Part shown: piece after piece, positions 52,409-61,737 of the stretch
Layout of the letters: every line of letters begins with the position of its first letter
Numbering within the stretch: position 1 is the first letter of the stretch
Origin: JALOLG01 sp963722415
GTDB taxonomy: Bacteria > Actinomycetota > Acidimicrobiia > Acidimicrobiales > Ilumatobacteraceae
Assembly (NCBI GenBank): GCA_963722415.1
Contig: CAVRNI010000061.1
Span: 1-64,000, forward strand
DNA length: 64,000 nt
Direction: 5' to 3'
Translations under genes and position numbers: made by a program
The notes under the pieces: generated by a model
The model's database searches: none
The model's input: the letters and a program-made list of their open reading frames with translations, nothing else
What the model was told of the DNA's origin: nothing

Positions 52409-53704
52409 ATGTCCGACGAACGCGACCTCGAGCGAGCGACTCTTCATCTCGTGCGCTACGGCGCGACGTTCTCGCCGTTCATCGCCGAGCGGGCCGCTGG
52501 TGCGTTCGTCGAGGATGCGGCCGGCCGGCGGGTCCTCGACTTCACGAGTGGCCAGATGAGCGCCATCCTCGGGCACTCCCATCCCGAGATCGTGGCGGTC
52601 GTCACCGAGATGATCGGCCGGCTCGACCACCTCTTCTCCGGGATGCTGTCGCGACCGGTCATCGACCTCGCCGAGGCACTCGCCGGTTTGGCGCCCGGAC
52701 TGAACAAGGTGTTGCTGTTGACGACGGGCGCCGAGTCCAACGAGGCGGCGCTGCGCCTGGCGAAGATGGCGACGGGCGGGTGGGAGGTCGTGGGGTTCGC
52801 CCAGAGTTGGCACGGCATGACCGGAGGCGCGGCAGCGGCGACGTACTCAGCCGGACGGCGCGGCCACGGTCCGGCTCCGGTCGGATCGATGGCCGTGTTC
52901 GCGCCGAATGCCTACCGGCCCCGGTTCACCGGCCCGGATGGCAGTCTCGACTGGCGCACCGAGCTCGACGACGCCTTCGACCTGATCGATCGTCAGAGCG
53001 CCGGCGCCCCGGCAGCCTTCATCGCCGAGCCCCTGCTCTCCTCGGGCGGCATCCTCGACCTTCCCCTCGGCTACCTCGCCGCCCTGCAGGCGCGCTGCCA
53101 CGAACGCGGGATGATGCTGATCCTCGACGAAGCCCAGACCGGTCTCGGTCGCACCGGCACGATGTTCGCGTTCGAGCGCGACGGAATCGTGCCCGACATC
53201 CTGACGCTGTCGAAGACGCTCGGCGCCGGCCTGCCGTTGGCGGCGGTGCTGACCACCGACGAGATCGAGGAGCAGGCCCACGAACGCGGCTTCCTCTTCT
53301 ACACAACCCACGTCTCCGACCCGTTGCCCGCCGCGGTCGGCCTGAAGGTGATCGAGGTCGTCGTGCGTGAGCATCTCGCGGCGCGTGCCGCGGCGGCCGG
53401 TGCCCGGCTGCTGGCCGGTCTCGGTGAGCTGCGCGATCGTTACGACTGCGTCGGCGACGTGCGCGGACGAGGCCTCCTGGTGGGACTGGAGGTCGTCACC
53501 GACAAGGAGTCGAAGAAGCCGGCCCCGGAGCTCGGCGCCGCGATCACCCGTCGCTGCTTCGAGCTCGGCCTGTCGATGAACATCACCGCTCTGCGCGGCA
53601 TGGGAGGCGTGTTCCGCATCGCGCCACCTCTCACCATCACCGACGACGAGCTCGACCTCGGCCTCACGATCCTCGACCAAGCCATCGCCGACGTCGCCGG
53701 CTGA
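52409..53704 (+). CDS. dgdA: 2,2-dialkylglycine decarboxylase-like class III aminotransferase
   Basis: 431-residue PLP enzyme. FTSGQMSAILGHSHPEIV, LLTTGAESNEAALRLAKMAT, AQSWHGMTGGAAAATYSAG, ILDEAQTGLGRTGTMFAFER and the PLP lysine in ILTLSKTLGAGLPLAAVL match DgdA closely. So do GFLFYTTHVSDPLPAAVGL and GLSMNITALRGMGGVFRIAPPL. DgdA combines oxidative decarboxylation of dialkylglycines such as 2-aminoisobutyrate with transamination of pyruvate. ATG 52409. It diverges from the secreted hydrolase and is followed by a hairpin. Confidence 0.85.
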   Translation: MSDERDLERATLHLVRYGATFSPFIAERAAGAFVEDAAGRRVLDFTSGQMSAILGHSHPEIVAVVTEMIGRLDHLFSGMLSRPVIDLAEALAGLAPGLNKVLLLTTGAESNEAALRLAKMATGGWEVVGFAQSWHGMTGGAAAATYSAGRRGHGPAPVGSMAVFAPNAYRPRFTGPDGSLDWRTELDDAFDLIDRQSAGAPAAFIAEPLLSSGGILDLPLGYLAALQARCHERGMMLILDEAQTGLGRTGTMFAFERDGIVPDILTLSKTLGAGLPLAAVLTTDEIEEQAHERGFLFYTTHVSDPLPAAVGLKVIEVVVREHLAARAAAAGARLLAGLGELRDRYDCVGDVRGRGLLVGLEVVTDKESKKPAPELGAAITRRCFELGLSMNITALRGMGGVFRIAPPLTITDDELDLGLTILDQAIADVAG

Positions 53705-53718
53705 TCGCTCCGTCGCGT

Positions 53719-53764
53719 TCTCGGCGACGTCGCGTGTCGGGTTCCGAACTGAGCGTCGCCGAGA
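53719..53764 (+). terminator. 11-bp inverted repeat after dgdA
   Basis: TCTCGGCGACG (53719-53729) and CGTCGCCGAGA (53754-53764) are perfectly complementary, with a 24-base loop that contains a smaller TCGG/CCGA pairing. It begins 15 bp after the dgdA stop in the only noncoding stretch there, so it is a likely transcript end. Confidence 0.5.
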
Positions 53765-53809
53765 TTCGACACCCCGGCTGACGGGTCCCGCCCTCCTACA
53801 GTCGGTCGC

Positions 53810-54436
53810 ATGGTTGACGCGCTGCCCGTGCCCGAGCTCCCCTTTCCCGTCACCCCCTCGCAACTCGGGGTGTGGCGCCGCGACGAGCAGGCGGGTGCGG
53901 TGGTCGCGGATGCGCCCGCCCACACCGACCTCTACATCAACCCAGCTGGTGAAGGCGGCGGCGACGCGGAATCGATGCTCAACGCGGCCACATTGCTCGG
54001 CCCACCACCCACGGGGGACTTCCAGCTGAGCGCACGAGTCAGCGTCGACTTCGTGGCGCAGTACGACGCCGGGGTCCTCCTGCTCTGGCTCGACGAGCGG
54101 CACTGGGCCAAGTTCTGCTTCGAGTTCTCTCCGGCGGCCGAGCCGATGGTGGTGTCCGTCGTGACTCGCGACCACTCCGACGACGCCAACGCGTTCGTCG
54201 TCCCCGACCAGTCCGTGTGGCTCCGCGTCTCCCGCGTCGACCACGTCTACGCGTTTCACGCGTCGACGGACGCGCGGACGTGGCGCCTGATCCGCGTCTT
54301 CACGCTCGGTCCGGTGCTCGATGGCCACTTGATCGGGTTCGAGGCCCAGTCCCCGACCGGTGACGGTTGCGTGGTGACCTTCGACCGCATCCGCTTCACC
54401 TCCGAACGCCTCGGAGACCTGCGCGACGGATCTTGA
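53810..54436 (+). CDS. DUF1349 (concanavalin-like) protein
   Basis: 208 residues. FQLSARVSVDFVAQYDAGVLLLWLDERHWAKFCFEF and VVSVVTRDHSDDAN match the DUF1349/YesU beta-sandwich family. No signal peptide, so probably cytoplasmic. Members are often assumed to bind carbohydrates; the function is unknown. ATG 53810. Its 3' end faces the DinB gene 15 bp away. Confidence 0.78.
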   Translation: MVDALPVPELPFPVTPSQLGVWRRDEQAGAVVADAPAHTDLYINPAGEGGGDAESMLNAATLLGPPPTGDFQLSARVSVDFVAQYDAGVLLLWLDERHWAKFCFEFSPAAEPMVVSVVTRDHSDDANAFVVPDQSVWLRVSRVDHVYAFHASTDARTWRLIRVFTLGPVLDGHLIGFEAQSPTGDGCVVTFDRIRFTSERLGDLRDGS

Positions 54437-54451
54437 CCCGAGACGAGATTG

Positions 54452-55174
54452 TCAGGCGGTTCTCGCCGCTTCGAGTTGCGCGAGGTCGCGTAGCGCGTAG
54501 CGGTCGTGCCAGAACTCTTCCTCGAAGACGGTGTAGATGCACTCGTGCACCGGATTCGTGCCGTTCTCGAGCACCTCGACGGGTCGTGTGAGGTCGGTCG
54601 CCGCAACCGATGCGAGATAGTCGCGAAAGCGCGTGGCCCGATCGGCGCGCACGGCGAGAGCGTCCGAGACCGACGGCGTCAGGTCGTACTCGAGGCCGGG
54701 CCACGGGAAATCGACCGAGCCGGTGTTCGGCAACCCGATCGGGTGGAAGCCTTCTCCGAGGATCGGCGCCGTGAACCACTTGTCCATCGCGAAAACGAGA
54801 TGTCGCAGCGTCTGGACGAACGACCACTCGTCGTTGACCGACTCGTGCAGCGCGTCTTCAGGAAGCGCTTGCGCCCGGGTGACCGTCTTCGCCCACTCGT
54901 CTTCGAGGGCCGCCCACGTTGCGCGCATGTCCTCCGGGTTCGACGCACGGAGCATCGCGCGCAGCGGGTACCACGGGTCACGCTCGTTCACGTATGCCGT
55001 GACGTCGACGCCGTTGATCACAACCGTGTCGATCAGCGCGTCGATGTCGACGTTGACGAGCCAGGCATGACTGATCGTCGCGTCGGTGAGGTTGACGTCG
55101 CGGAAGCGGGCGCCGCTGAGATCGGCGCCCCAGAACACCGCTCCCGCCAGATCTCCCTCGAACTCTTCGGGCAT
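54452..55174 (-). CDS. DinB-superfamily protein with pentapeptide-like N-terminus
   Basis: 240 residues. The N-terminus DLAGAVFWGADLSGARFRDVNLTDATISHAWL reads as pentapeptide repeats (A(D/N)LxX). The rest is a DinB four-helix bundle with HESVNDEWSFVQTLRHLVFAMDKWF and the metal His pair in PVHECIYTVFEEEFWHDRYAL. DinB/YfiT proteins are metal-dependent, often thiol S-transferase-like. ATG 55174. It is 7 bp after the membrane-protein gene, at the end of a long minus-strand run. Confidence 0.8.
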   Translation of the reverse strand: MPEEFEGDLAGAVFWGADLSGARFRDVNLTDATISHAWLVNVDIDALIDTVVINGVDVTAYVNERDPWYPLRAMLRASNPEDMRATWAALEDEWAKTVTRAQALPEDALHESVNDEWSFVQTLRHLVFAMDKWFTAPILGEGFHPIGLPNTGSVDFPWPGLEYDLTPSVSDALAVRADRATRFRDYLASVAATDLTRPVEVLENGTNPVHECIYTVFEEEFWHDRYALRDLAQLEAARTA

Positions 55175-55181
55175 CGCGCGG

Positions 55182-55631
55182 CTACTCGCCGATGACGCGA
55201 CGGGGGCGGGCGGTGAGGGCGAGCAGGATGACCATCGTGACGAGGACGATGATCTCCGAGAACACCGACAGCGCCGCTTCCGGTGACGGCTTGAGGCCGG
55301 GCTGGTCGGTGTAGTCGAACCAGCCACCATCGGTCTCGTGGGCCATGTAGAACGCCAGCAGCGAGATCGCCGACCACACGATGCCGCCGAGCGCGGCGAG
55401 CTTCCAGATCACATCGGGCACCCTGACGAACAGCGGGAGGACGAGACCGACGGCGATCGCGATCGCGGCGAGCACGTTGAGCAGGAACTGCTGGCCGATG
55501 TCGAGCCCGAGGACCCCACCGAACTCCGAGGGGATGTCCTTGTAGCCGTCGTTGTACAACTTCAGGTGGGCGTACCCGGACACGAGTGCCGCGACTGCGC
55601 CGATCACTCGCAAGATCGCAGCCGGGGTCAC
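55182..55631 (-). CDS. Four-helix integral membrane protein of unknown function
   Basis: 149 residues with four hydrophobic helices: AILRVIGAVAALVSGYAHLKL, FLLNVLAAIAIAVGLVLPLF, IWKLAALGGIVWSAISLLAF and SVFSEIIVLVTMVILLAL. GTG 55631. The YNDGYKDIP loop after helix 1 is distinctive. No known family was recognised with confidence. It lies between the aminotransferase and DinB genes on the same strand. Confidence 0.65.
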   Translation of the reverse strand: MTPAAILRVIGAVAALVSGYAHLKLYNDGYKDIPSEFGGVLGLDIGQQFLLNVLAAIAIAVGLVLPLFVRVPDVIWKLAALGGIVWSAISLLAFYMAHETDGGWFDYTDQPGLKPSPEAALSVFSEIIVLVTMVILLALTARPRRVIGE

Positions 55632-55652
55632 GCGTGGGAATGTACTACGCGC

Positions 55653-56757
55653 TCACAGGGCCATCACGACGGCAAGTGTCTCGAGGAAGCGGTCGTTCTC
55701 GTCGGGCGTCGAGATCGTCACGCGGATGCCTTCGTCGGTGAACGGACGCGTCACCACGCCACGGCGTTCCAGCTCGAGGTACACCTCGTCGGTGCGCGCC
55801 CCGATCGGGAGGTAGACGAAGTTGGCCTGCGTGTCGGGGAGCTTCCAGCCGGCATCGGTGAGCGCGGCCGCGACGCGGGAACGCTCGGCAAGGATCGCGG
55901 CCACCCGTTCACCGATCTCGGCTTCGGCGTCGATGGCGGCGATGCCTGCCGCCTGGGCGATGGCGTTGACGGCGAACGGGAACAGGGTCTTGTCGACGGC
56001 AGCGATCACGTCGGGGTGCCCGACGGCATAGCCGATGCGGATGCCGGCGAGGCCTTGCGCCTTCGAGAACGTCCGCGTGACGACGACGTTGGGATGATCG
56101 GGCACGAGCTCGCGCACCGGGTCGCCGTACGACGGATCGAGGAACTCCCGGTAGGCCTCGTCGAGCACGACGATCGTGGCCTCGGGAATCGACGTCAGCA
56201 GTTCGGCGATCTCGGACGTGCGCAGCGCCGTGCCCGTCGGGTTGTTCGGCGTGGCGAGCAGCACGAGCTTGGTCGCCGGCGTCACCGCCGCGGCCGACCG
56301 CGTCGAGGTCGAACGCGTGCTCGGATGTGAGCGGGACCGTCACCGCCGTCCCGTTCATCAGGCGCGTGTACACGGGATAGACCTCGAACGAACGCCAGGG
56401 GTAGACGACCTCGTCGCCGGGATCGACGTACGTGAGGAACAGCTGCTGGAGCAGACCCACCGAACCAGCGCCGACCGTGATCGCGGCGACGTCGACACCG
56501 AGCCAACTCGCCAGTCGTTCGCGCACCGCTGTCGCCCGGTGATCGGCGTAGCGGTTGGCGCCGCCCGCGGCGGCCGCGACGGCGGTCAGGATCGAGGCGA
56601 CCGGCGGCAGCGGGTTCTCGTTGGAAGCCAGCTTGATGGCATTCGTGATGCCGTGCTCGGCCTCCGCCTGTGCAGCACCCTTGCCGGGGCGGTAGGCGGG
56701 CAGCCCGTCCACTGCGGGTCGGACCCGACCGGGCGGGCGCGGGTCGTCTGTGGTCAT
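55653..56757 (-). CDS. hisC: Histidinol-phosphate/aromatic aminotransferase family (frameshifted)
   Basis: PLP fold type I enzyme of about 368 residues. N-terminal part: AIKLASNENPLPPVASILTA, ITVGAGSVGLLQQLFLTYVD. C-terminal part: KLVLLATPNNPTGTALRTSE, IVVLDEAYREFLDP, the PLP lysine in TRTFSKAQGLAGIRIGYAVG, and IRVTISTPDENDRFL. An extra G near 56295 separates the two. It is 34 bp downstream of the indolepyruvate oxidoreductase gene, so an aromatic amino-acid transaminase role is more likely than histidine biosynthesis. Confidence 0.85.
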
Positions 56758-56791
56758 CGTCTCACCGTCCGGAGGAGCGTTCGAGGTCGTT

Positions 56792-59700
56792 TCAGCAAGT
56801 GGAGAGCTGGGTCAACAGTTCGCCGACCCGGGCACGGTAGCGCTCGACGTTGCGCTCCTTCACCGCTTCGTAGCCACGGATCATGTCGACGGCGCCGGCG
56901 ATCTCGACGGCCAGCTCGTAGACAACGTCGGCCCGGTCGCCGTCGGGCTGCTCGGCGAGCGCCGCCAGCACGGTCTCGATCGTCGTCCGGTACTCGTCGA
57001 CGAGGGCGCGCTCCATCCGACGGTGCGCCGACCGACCGAACGGATCGAGCCACGTCCCGCGCAACCGCTTCAACCGGGCGAGGAGCGCGAACATCGGTCG
57101 GGCGCCCTTGCCGAGCCGAATCTTGCGCTTCCCACGGAAACGACGCAGGGCGGGGGGCGAGAGGTGGAACGTCACGGCGGCGCCATCGCCGAACTGCGCC
57201 TCGATGTCGGTCCAGAACTGCGGGTCGCGGTGCAGCCGGGCGACCTCGTACTCGTCCTTGACGGCCATCATCTTGTAGAGACCGCCGGCGACCGCTCGGG
57301 TCAGCCGCGCGTCGCCGCGATCGACGTCGCGCACCCGGCCGACGAACTCGAGGTAGCGCCGTGCGAACGCCTCGTCCTGATAGCCGACGAGGTCGGCGGC
57401 ACGGTGGCGGATCAGGGCGGCAACGTCGTCGGGCAGACCATCGGGCACGAGCTTTGTGAGTCGGCGCGACAGTTCGGCGTCCGGGCGCGGATGCAGCGGC
57501 GTCGTGAACCGGCGACGGAGCTCGGCGTCGAGGAACAACCAGCGACCGAGCTCGAACGCGCCGCGGTTCATGTCGACGGCGACGCCGTTGAGATCGATCG
57601 CGCCGTCGATCGCGGCGGCCGACAACGGGATCACGCCGGCCTGGAACGCCGTACCGAGCGTGACCATGTTCGTCACCACACCGGTGCCGAACACCTCGCG
57701 CGTGGCGGCCTCGGCGTCGATCACGACATGGTCGGCGGTCTGGGCCGCGATCCGCTCGACGAGCCGGTCGACCTCGGGGAACGCGAGGTCGGGGTCGAGG
57801 ATCATCGCCCCCGTCGGTGTCCGCGTCACGGACACGATCGCGGTGGTGCGATCGGGCGACATGCGGGCGAGATTGGCCGGGGTGACGGCTCCGAGCACGT
57901 CGAACGCGAGCACCGCGTCGGCCTCGCCCTCGCCGAGCCGGTTGCCGGAGACCGAATCGGCCGGACCGATGCGCACGTGCGACACGACCGGCCCCGCCTT
58001 CTGGCTCATGCCGGTCTGGTCGAGTCCGACCGACGCCTTGCCGTCGAGCAGGGCGGCCGTGCCGAGGACCTGGCTGACCGTCGTGACACCGGTGCCGCCG
58101 ATGCCGACGAACAACAGGTCGGCGCGCTCGGGGATGACCGGATCGGGCAACGGTCCACGGCTCTCGTCGGGATGGTCGATGGGTCGAGGTGTGCCCGGCG
58201 TGATCGTGACGAACGACGGGCAGTCGCCCTCGAGGCAGCTGCGGTCGATGTTGCACGACTCCTGATGGATGCGCGTCTTGCGCCCGAACTCGGTCTCGAC
58301 CGGCTGGAGGCTGAGGCAGTACGACACCTGGACGCAGTCGCCGCACCCCTCGCACACGCGCTCGTTGATGAAGACGCGCTCCTTGGGAACCGCGACCTCA
58401 CCGCGCTTGCGCTGGCGCCGCAGCTCCGTCGCGCAGGCCTGGTCGAAGATCAGGATCGAGACGCCTTCGGTCGCCATCAGCTCGTGCTCGGCCTCGTCGA
58501 GGCGGGCCCGTCCCCACACCGTGGTGCCGGGCGCCCACAACGCGTCCGATCCGTACTTGTCGGGATCGTCGGCGCACACGATGATGCGGCTGACACCTTC
58601 GGCCTGCAGCACACGGGTCAGCTTCGGGGCGTCCATGCCGCCGGCGACCGCCTGACCGCCGGTCATCGCGACCGTGCCGTTGAGCAGGATCTTGAACGTC
58701 ATCGTCGTGCCGAAGCCGACGGCTTGCCGCACCGCCAGCGATGCCGAGTGGGCGAACGTCCCGTCGCCGACGTTCTGGAACAGGTGCGGCGGGTCGACCA
58801 TGAACGCATGGGCACCGACCCACGCCACGCCCTCGCCGCCCATCTGCGTCGACATCACGGTCCAATCGGGCGACAGCACGTGGCATCCGATCCCGGCGCC
58901 ACCGACCGCACCGTCGGGCACCTGCGTCGAGCGCCCATGCGGGCAGCCGCTGCAGAAGAACGGCTTGCGACGCTCCTCGTCCTCGACGATCGTGAGTGGG
59001 ATCAGGCGGCGGGCAGGTTCGAACACCAGCCCGTCGAAGCGGTCGCCGAGCACTCGCACGAGCGTGCGGGCGACGAGGTCGACGTCGACGATGCCGTGGT
59101 CGGGCACGAGCGGTGCGCCATCGCGGTCGCGCTTGCCGAGCACGTCGGGACGTTCGGTTCGGTGGTACAGCAGATCCTTGATCTGCGTCTCGAGGAATGC
59201 CCGCTTCTCCTCGATGACGACCACCGTGGTGACGCCGCGCAACGCATGCTCCAGACGACCGGGCGCGAGCGGCCACACCTGGGCGGGCTTGTAGACGCGG
59301 ACACCCTTGGTCGCAAGGTCGTGCTCGGTGAGGCCGAGCCGGCTCAACGCATCTCGCAGCTCGTAGTACACGCGGCCGGGTGTCACGATCAACAGCGACG
59401 CGTCCGGCGGGTCGACGACCAAACGGTCGATCTCGTTCACGTCGGCGAATCGCCTGGCTGCTTCGATGCGTCCGGTGCGGATCTCGATCTCGAGCGGGTC
59501 GGTGTGCACGGGCTGCAGCGTGATGTGCTGCGTCGCCTTCCACGGCGCATCGCGCCATGTGAACTCGGGCCGTACGAATCGGCGCTCGTCGGTCGCCGGC
59601 ACGGTCTGGTACGCGTCGGCGACCTCGGTCACGATCTTCAACGCCGACCAGGCGCCGCAGTAACGCGACAGCTCGTACGCGTACCGCCCGAGCGCGATCA

Positions 59701-60235
59701 CCTCTGCCACCGAGCCGGGGTACACGACCGGCAACTCGAGGTCGGCGAGCGTCAGCTCCGACGCCGACGGCAACGCCGACGACTTGTTCTGTGGGTCGTC
59801 ACCGACCACGGCGAGGGCGCCGCCGAACTCACCGACGCCGACCCAGTTCGCCTCGCGGATCGCGTCGCTCGCCCGGTCGAGACCAGGTGCCTTGCCGTAC
59901 CACATGCCGAGCACGCCGTCGTACTTGCCGGTGCCGATCACGTTCGCCACCTGTGAGCCCCACACCGCCGTGGCGCCGAGCTCCTCGTTCAGACCGGGCA
60001 CGAAGCGCACGTCGAGCTCGTCGAGGATCGCCCGCTGCTGACCGATCACCGCGTCGAGGCCGCCCACGGGCGAACCCGGGTATCCCGAGATCAGACCGGC
60101 GGTGCGTAGCCCGGCGCGCCGGTCGGCGCGGCGCTGGTCGATGATCGTGCGCACGATCGCGTGCATCCCGCCGATCGCGATGTCACCGCGATCAGCAGAG
60201 AAGCGGTCGCGCAGCTCGAACGTGGTGACCGTCAT
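56792..60235 (-). CDS. Indolepyruvate ferredoxin oxidoreductase, fused subunits
   Basis: 1147-residue single-chain 2-oxoacid:ferredoxin oxidoreductase. The N-terminal pyrimidine-binding part has GLISGYPGSPVGGLDAVI. The ThDP part has TQMGGEGVAWVGAHAF and VGDGTFAHSASLAVRQAVGF. Ferredoxin-like cysteines follow (CEGCGDCVQVSYC, then CNIDRSC and GDCPSF). The gamma domain begins FVGIGGTGVTTVSQVLGTAA. It converts arylpyruvates from Phe, Tyr or Trp to arylacetyl-CoA, reducing ferredoxin. ATG 60235, intact despite its length. It is followed by the aminotransferase that would supply its substrates. Confidence 0.9.
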   Translation of the reverse strand: MTVTTFELRDRFSADRGDIAIGGMHAIVRTIIDQRRADRRAGLRTAGLISGYPGSPVGGLDAVIGQQRAILDELDVRFVPGLNEELGATAVWGSQVANVIGTGKYDGVLGMWYGKAPGLDRASDAIREANWVGVGEFGGALAVVGDDPQNKSSALPSASELTLADLELPVVYPGSVAEVIALGRYAYELSRYCGAWSALKIVTEVADAYQTVPATDERRFVRPEFTWRDAPWKATQHITLQPVHTDPLEIEIRTGRIEAARRFADVNEIDRLVVDPPDASLLIVTPGRVYYELRDALSRLGLTEHDLATKGVRVYKPAQVWPLAPGRLEHALRGVTTVVVIEEKRAFLETQIKDLLYHRTERPDVLGKRDRDGAPLVPDHGIVDVDLVARTLVRVLGDRFDGLVFEPARRLIPLTIVEDEERRKPFFCSGCPHGRSTQVPDGAVGGAGIGCHVLSPDWTVMSTQMGGEGVAWVGAHAFMVDPPHLFQNVGDGTFAHSASLAVRQAVGFGTTMTFKILLNGTVAMTGGQAVAGGMDAPKLTRVLQAEGVSRIIVCADDPDKYGSDALWAPGTTVWGRARLDEAEHELMATEGVSILIFDQACATELRRQRKRGEVAVPKERVFINERVCEGCGDCVQVSYCLSLQPVETEFGRKTRIHQESCNIDRSCLEGDCPSFVTITPGTPRPIDHPDESRGPLPDPVIPERADLLFVGIGGTGVTTVSQVLGTAALLDGKASVGLDQTGMSQKAGPVVSHVRIGPADSVSGNRLGEGEADAVLAFDVLGAVTPANLARMSPDRTTAIVSVTRTPTGAMILDPDLAFPEVDRLVERIAAQTADHVVIDAEAATREVFGTGVVTNMVTLGTAFQAGVIPLSAAAIDGAIDLNGVAVDMNRGAFELGRWLFLDAELRRRFTTPLHPRPDAELSRRLTKLVPDGLPDDVAALIRHRAADLVGYQDEAFARRYLEFVGRVRDVDRGDARLTRAVAGGLYKMMAVKDEYEVARLHRDPQFWTDIEAQFGDGAAVTFHLSPPALRRFRGKRKIRLGKGARPMFALLARLKRLRGTWLDPFGRSAHRRMERALVDEYRTTIETVLAALAEQPDGDRADVVYELAVEIAGAVDMIRGYEAVKERNVERYRARVGELLTQLSTC

Positions 60236-60271
60236 GTTCCCAGTGTGTCGGCTGCGTGCCGATCTCCACCC

Positions 60272-61699
60272 CTACCAGGAGGTGGCGATGTACTGGGTCT
60301 CGCAGAACTCGTAGATGCCCTCGCTGGCGCCCTCGCGGCCGAGGCCGGATTGCTTCATCCCGCCGAACGGCGCCGCCGGATCGGACACCGCACCGCGGTT
60401 GAGGCCGATCATCCCGGCCTGGATGCGCTCGGATACCCGCAGGCCCTTGGCCAGGTCGCGGGTGTAGACGTAGCCGGTGAGGCCGAGCTCGGTGTCGTTG
60501 GCCTGTTCGATCATCGTGTCGGTGTCGGTGAACGGGATCACGGGCGCGACCGGCCCGAAGATCTCCTCACGGGTGATCGGCGAGTCGGGCTCGACGTCGC
60601 CGAGCACCGTCGGCAGGTAGAAGAAGCCGGCGCCGCCGGCAGGCGAGCCACCGAGCGCGACCGACGCCCCGGCACCGACGGCCACCTTCACCAGGCCGTC
60701 GACCGTCTCGAGGGCGCCGGCGTTGATCAGTGGCCCGCACGTGACGCCGTCGTCGAAGCCATTGCCGATCTTCACGTTCCCCATCGCGGCGGCGAACTTC
60801 TGGGTGAACTCGTCGCTGACACTCGCTTCCACGTAGAACCGATTGGCGGCGGTGCACGTCTCGGCGGAGTGGCGCATCTTGGCGACCATCGCCCCCTCGA
60901 CCGCGGCGTCGAGGTCGGCGTCGGCGAACACGATGAACGGTGCATTGCCACCGAGCTCCATCACGACCTTCAGCACGCGGTCGGCGGCGCGACGCAACAG
61001 CACGCGCCCGACCTCGGTCGATCCGGTGAACGACACCATGCGCACGGCACGGTGGTCGACCGCAGCGTCGAACCACGGGCCCGATTCGAGGGTCGGGACG
61101 ACGTTGACGACTCCGGGTGGCACGCCGGCCTCACCGAGCAGGTCGGCGATGCGCAGCGCGGTGAGCGGCGTCTCCTTCGGCGGCTTGATGACGACGGCGT
61201 TGCCGGCGCCGAGTGCCGGAGCCAACTTGCGCGTGATCATCGCCGCCGGGAAGTTCCACGGCGTCACCATCAGCACCACACCGACCGGTGGATGGTGCAC
61301 GATGATCCGGTTGGCCCCCGACGGCGCCAGCCCCAGGGAGCCGTGGATGCGGACCGTCTCCTCGGCGTTCCAGCGGAAGAACTCGGCGGCGTAGGCGACC
61401 TCGCCCTTGGCGTCGCCCATCGGCTTGCCGTTCTCGCGCACGATCAGCTCGGCCAGCTCCTGGGTGTGGTCGATGAGGACCTCGAAGCAGTTCCGCAGCA
61501 CCTCCGAGCGCACGCGCGGCGCGGTCGCCGCCCATCCCCGCTGGGCCTGCTCTGCGGCGTCGCACGCGGCCACGGCGTCAGCCTGCGTCCCGGCCGCGAC
61601 CTTCGTGAACTCCTCGCCCGTCGCCGGATCGATGATCGGGATCCACTCCCCGGTCGATCCGTCCCGCCACTGGTCGCCGATCAACAACTGGGTGCGCAT
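60272..61699 (-). CDS. Aldehyde dehydrogenase (succinate-semialdehyde dehydrogenase-like)
   Basis: 475 residues. MVTPWNFPAAMITRKLAPAL (NAD site), SFTGSTEVGRVLL, the catalytic Glu in VVMELGGNAPFIVF, the catalytic Cys in RHSAETCTAANRFYV, and EEIFGPVAPVIPF are all present. The C-terminus KQSGLGREGASEGIYEF resembles GabD-type enzymes. In this operon it may instead oxidise an arylacetaldehyde or other aldehyde. ATG 61699. It starts 38 bp after the PEP mutase-like gene and ends 36 bp before the oxidoreductase start. Confidence 0.9.
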   Translation of the reverse strand: MRTQLLIGDQWRDGSTGEWIPIIDPATGEEFTKVAAGTQADAVAACDAAEQAQRGWAATAPRVRSEVLRNCFEVLIDHTQELAELIVRENGKPMGDAKGEVAYAAEFFRWNAEETVRIHGSLGLAPSGANRIIVHHPPVGVVLMVTPWNFPAAMITRKLAPALGAGNAVVIKPPKETPLTALRIADLLGEAGVPPGVVNVVPTLESGPWFDAAVDHRAVRMVSFTGSTEVGRVLLRRAADRVLKVVMELGGNAPFIVFADADLDAAVEGAMVAKMRHSAETCTAANRFYVEASVSDEFTQKFAAAMGNVKIGNGFDDGVTCGPLINAGALETVDGLVKVAVGAGASVALGGSPAGGAGFFYLPTVLGDVEPDSPITREEIFGPVAPVIPFTDTDTMIEQANDTELGLTGYVYTRDLAKGLRVSERIQAGMIGLNRGAVSDPAAPFGGMKQSGLGREGASEGIYEFCETQYIATSW

Positions 61700-61737
61700 G
61701 CGACGAACGGTAGTCCGGACCCCATGTTCCCGATCCC

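Noticed and set aside
56750..59956. Very long plus-strand open frame (over 1000 codons) opposite the indolepyruvate oxidoreductase gene
   Set aside because: Low-complexity His/Arg/Asp-rich translation with no domain. It is the usual antisense shadow of a GC-rich gene whose minus-strand product is fully recognisable.
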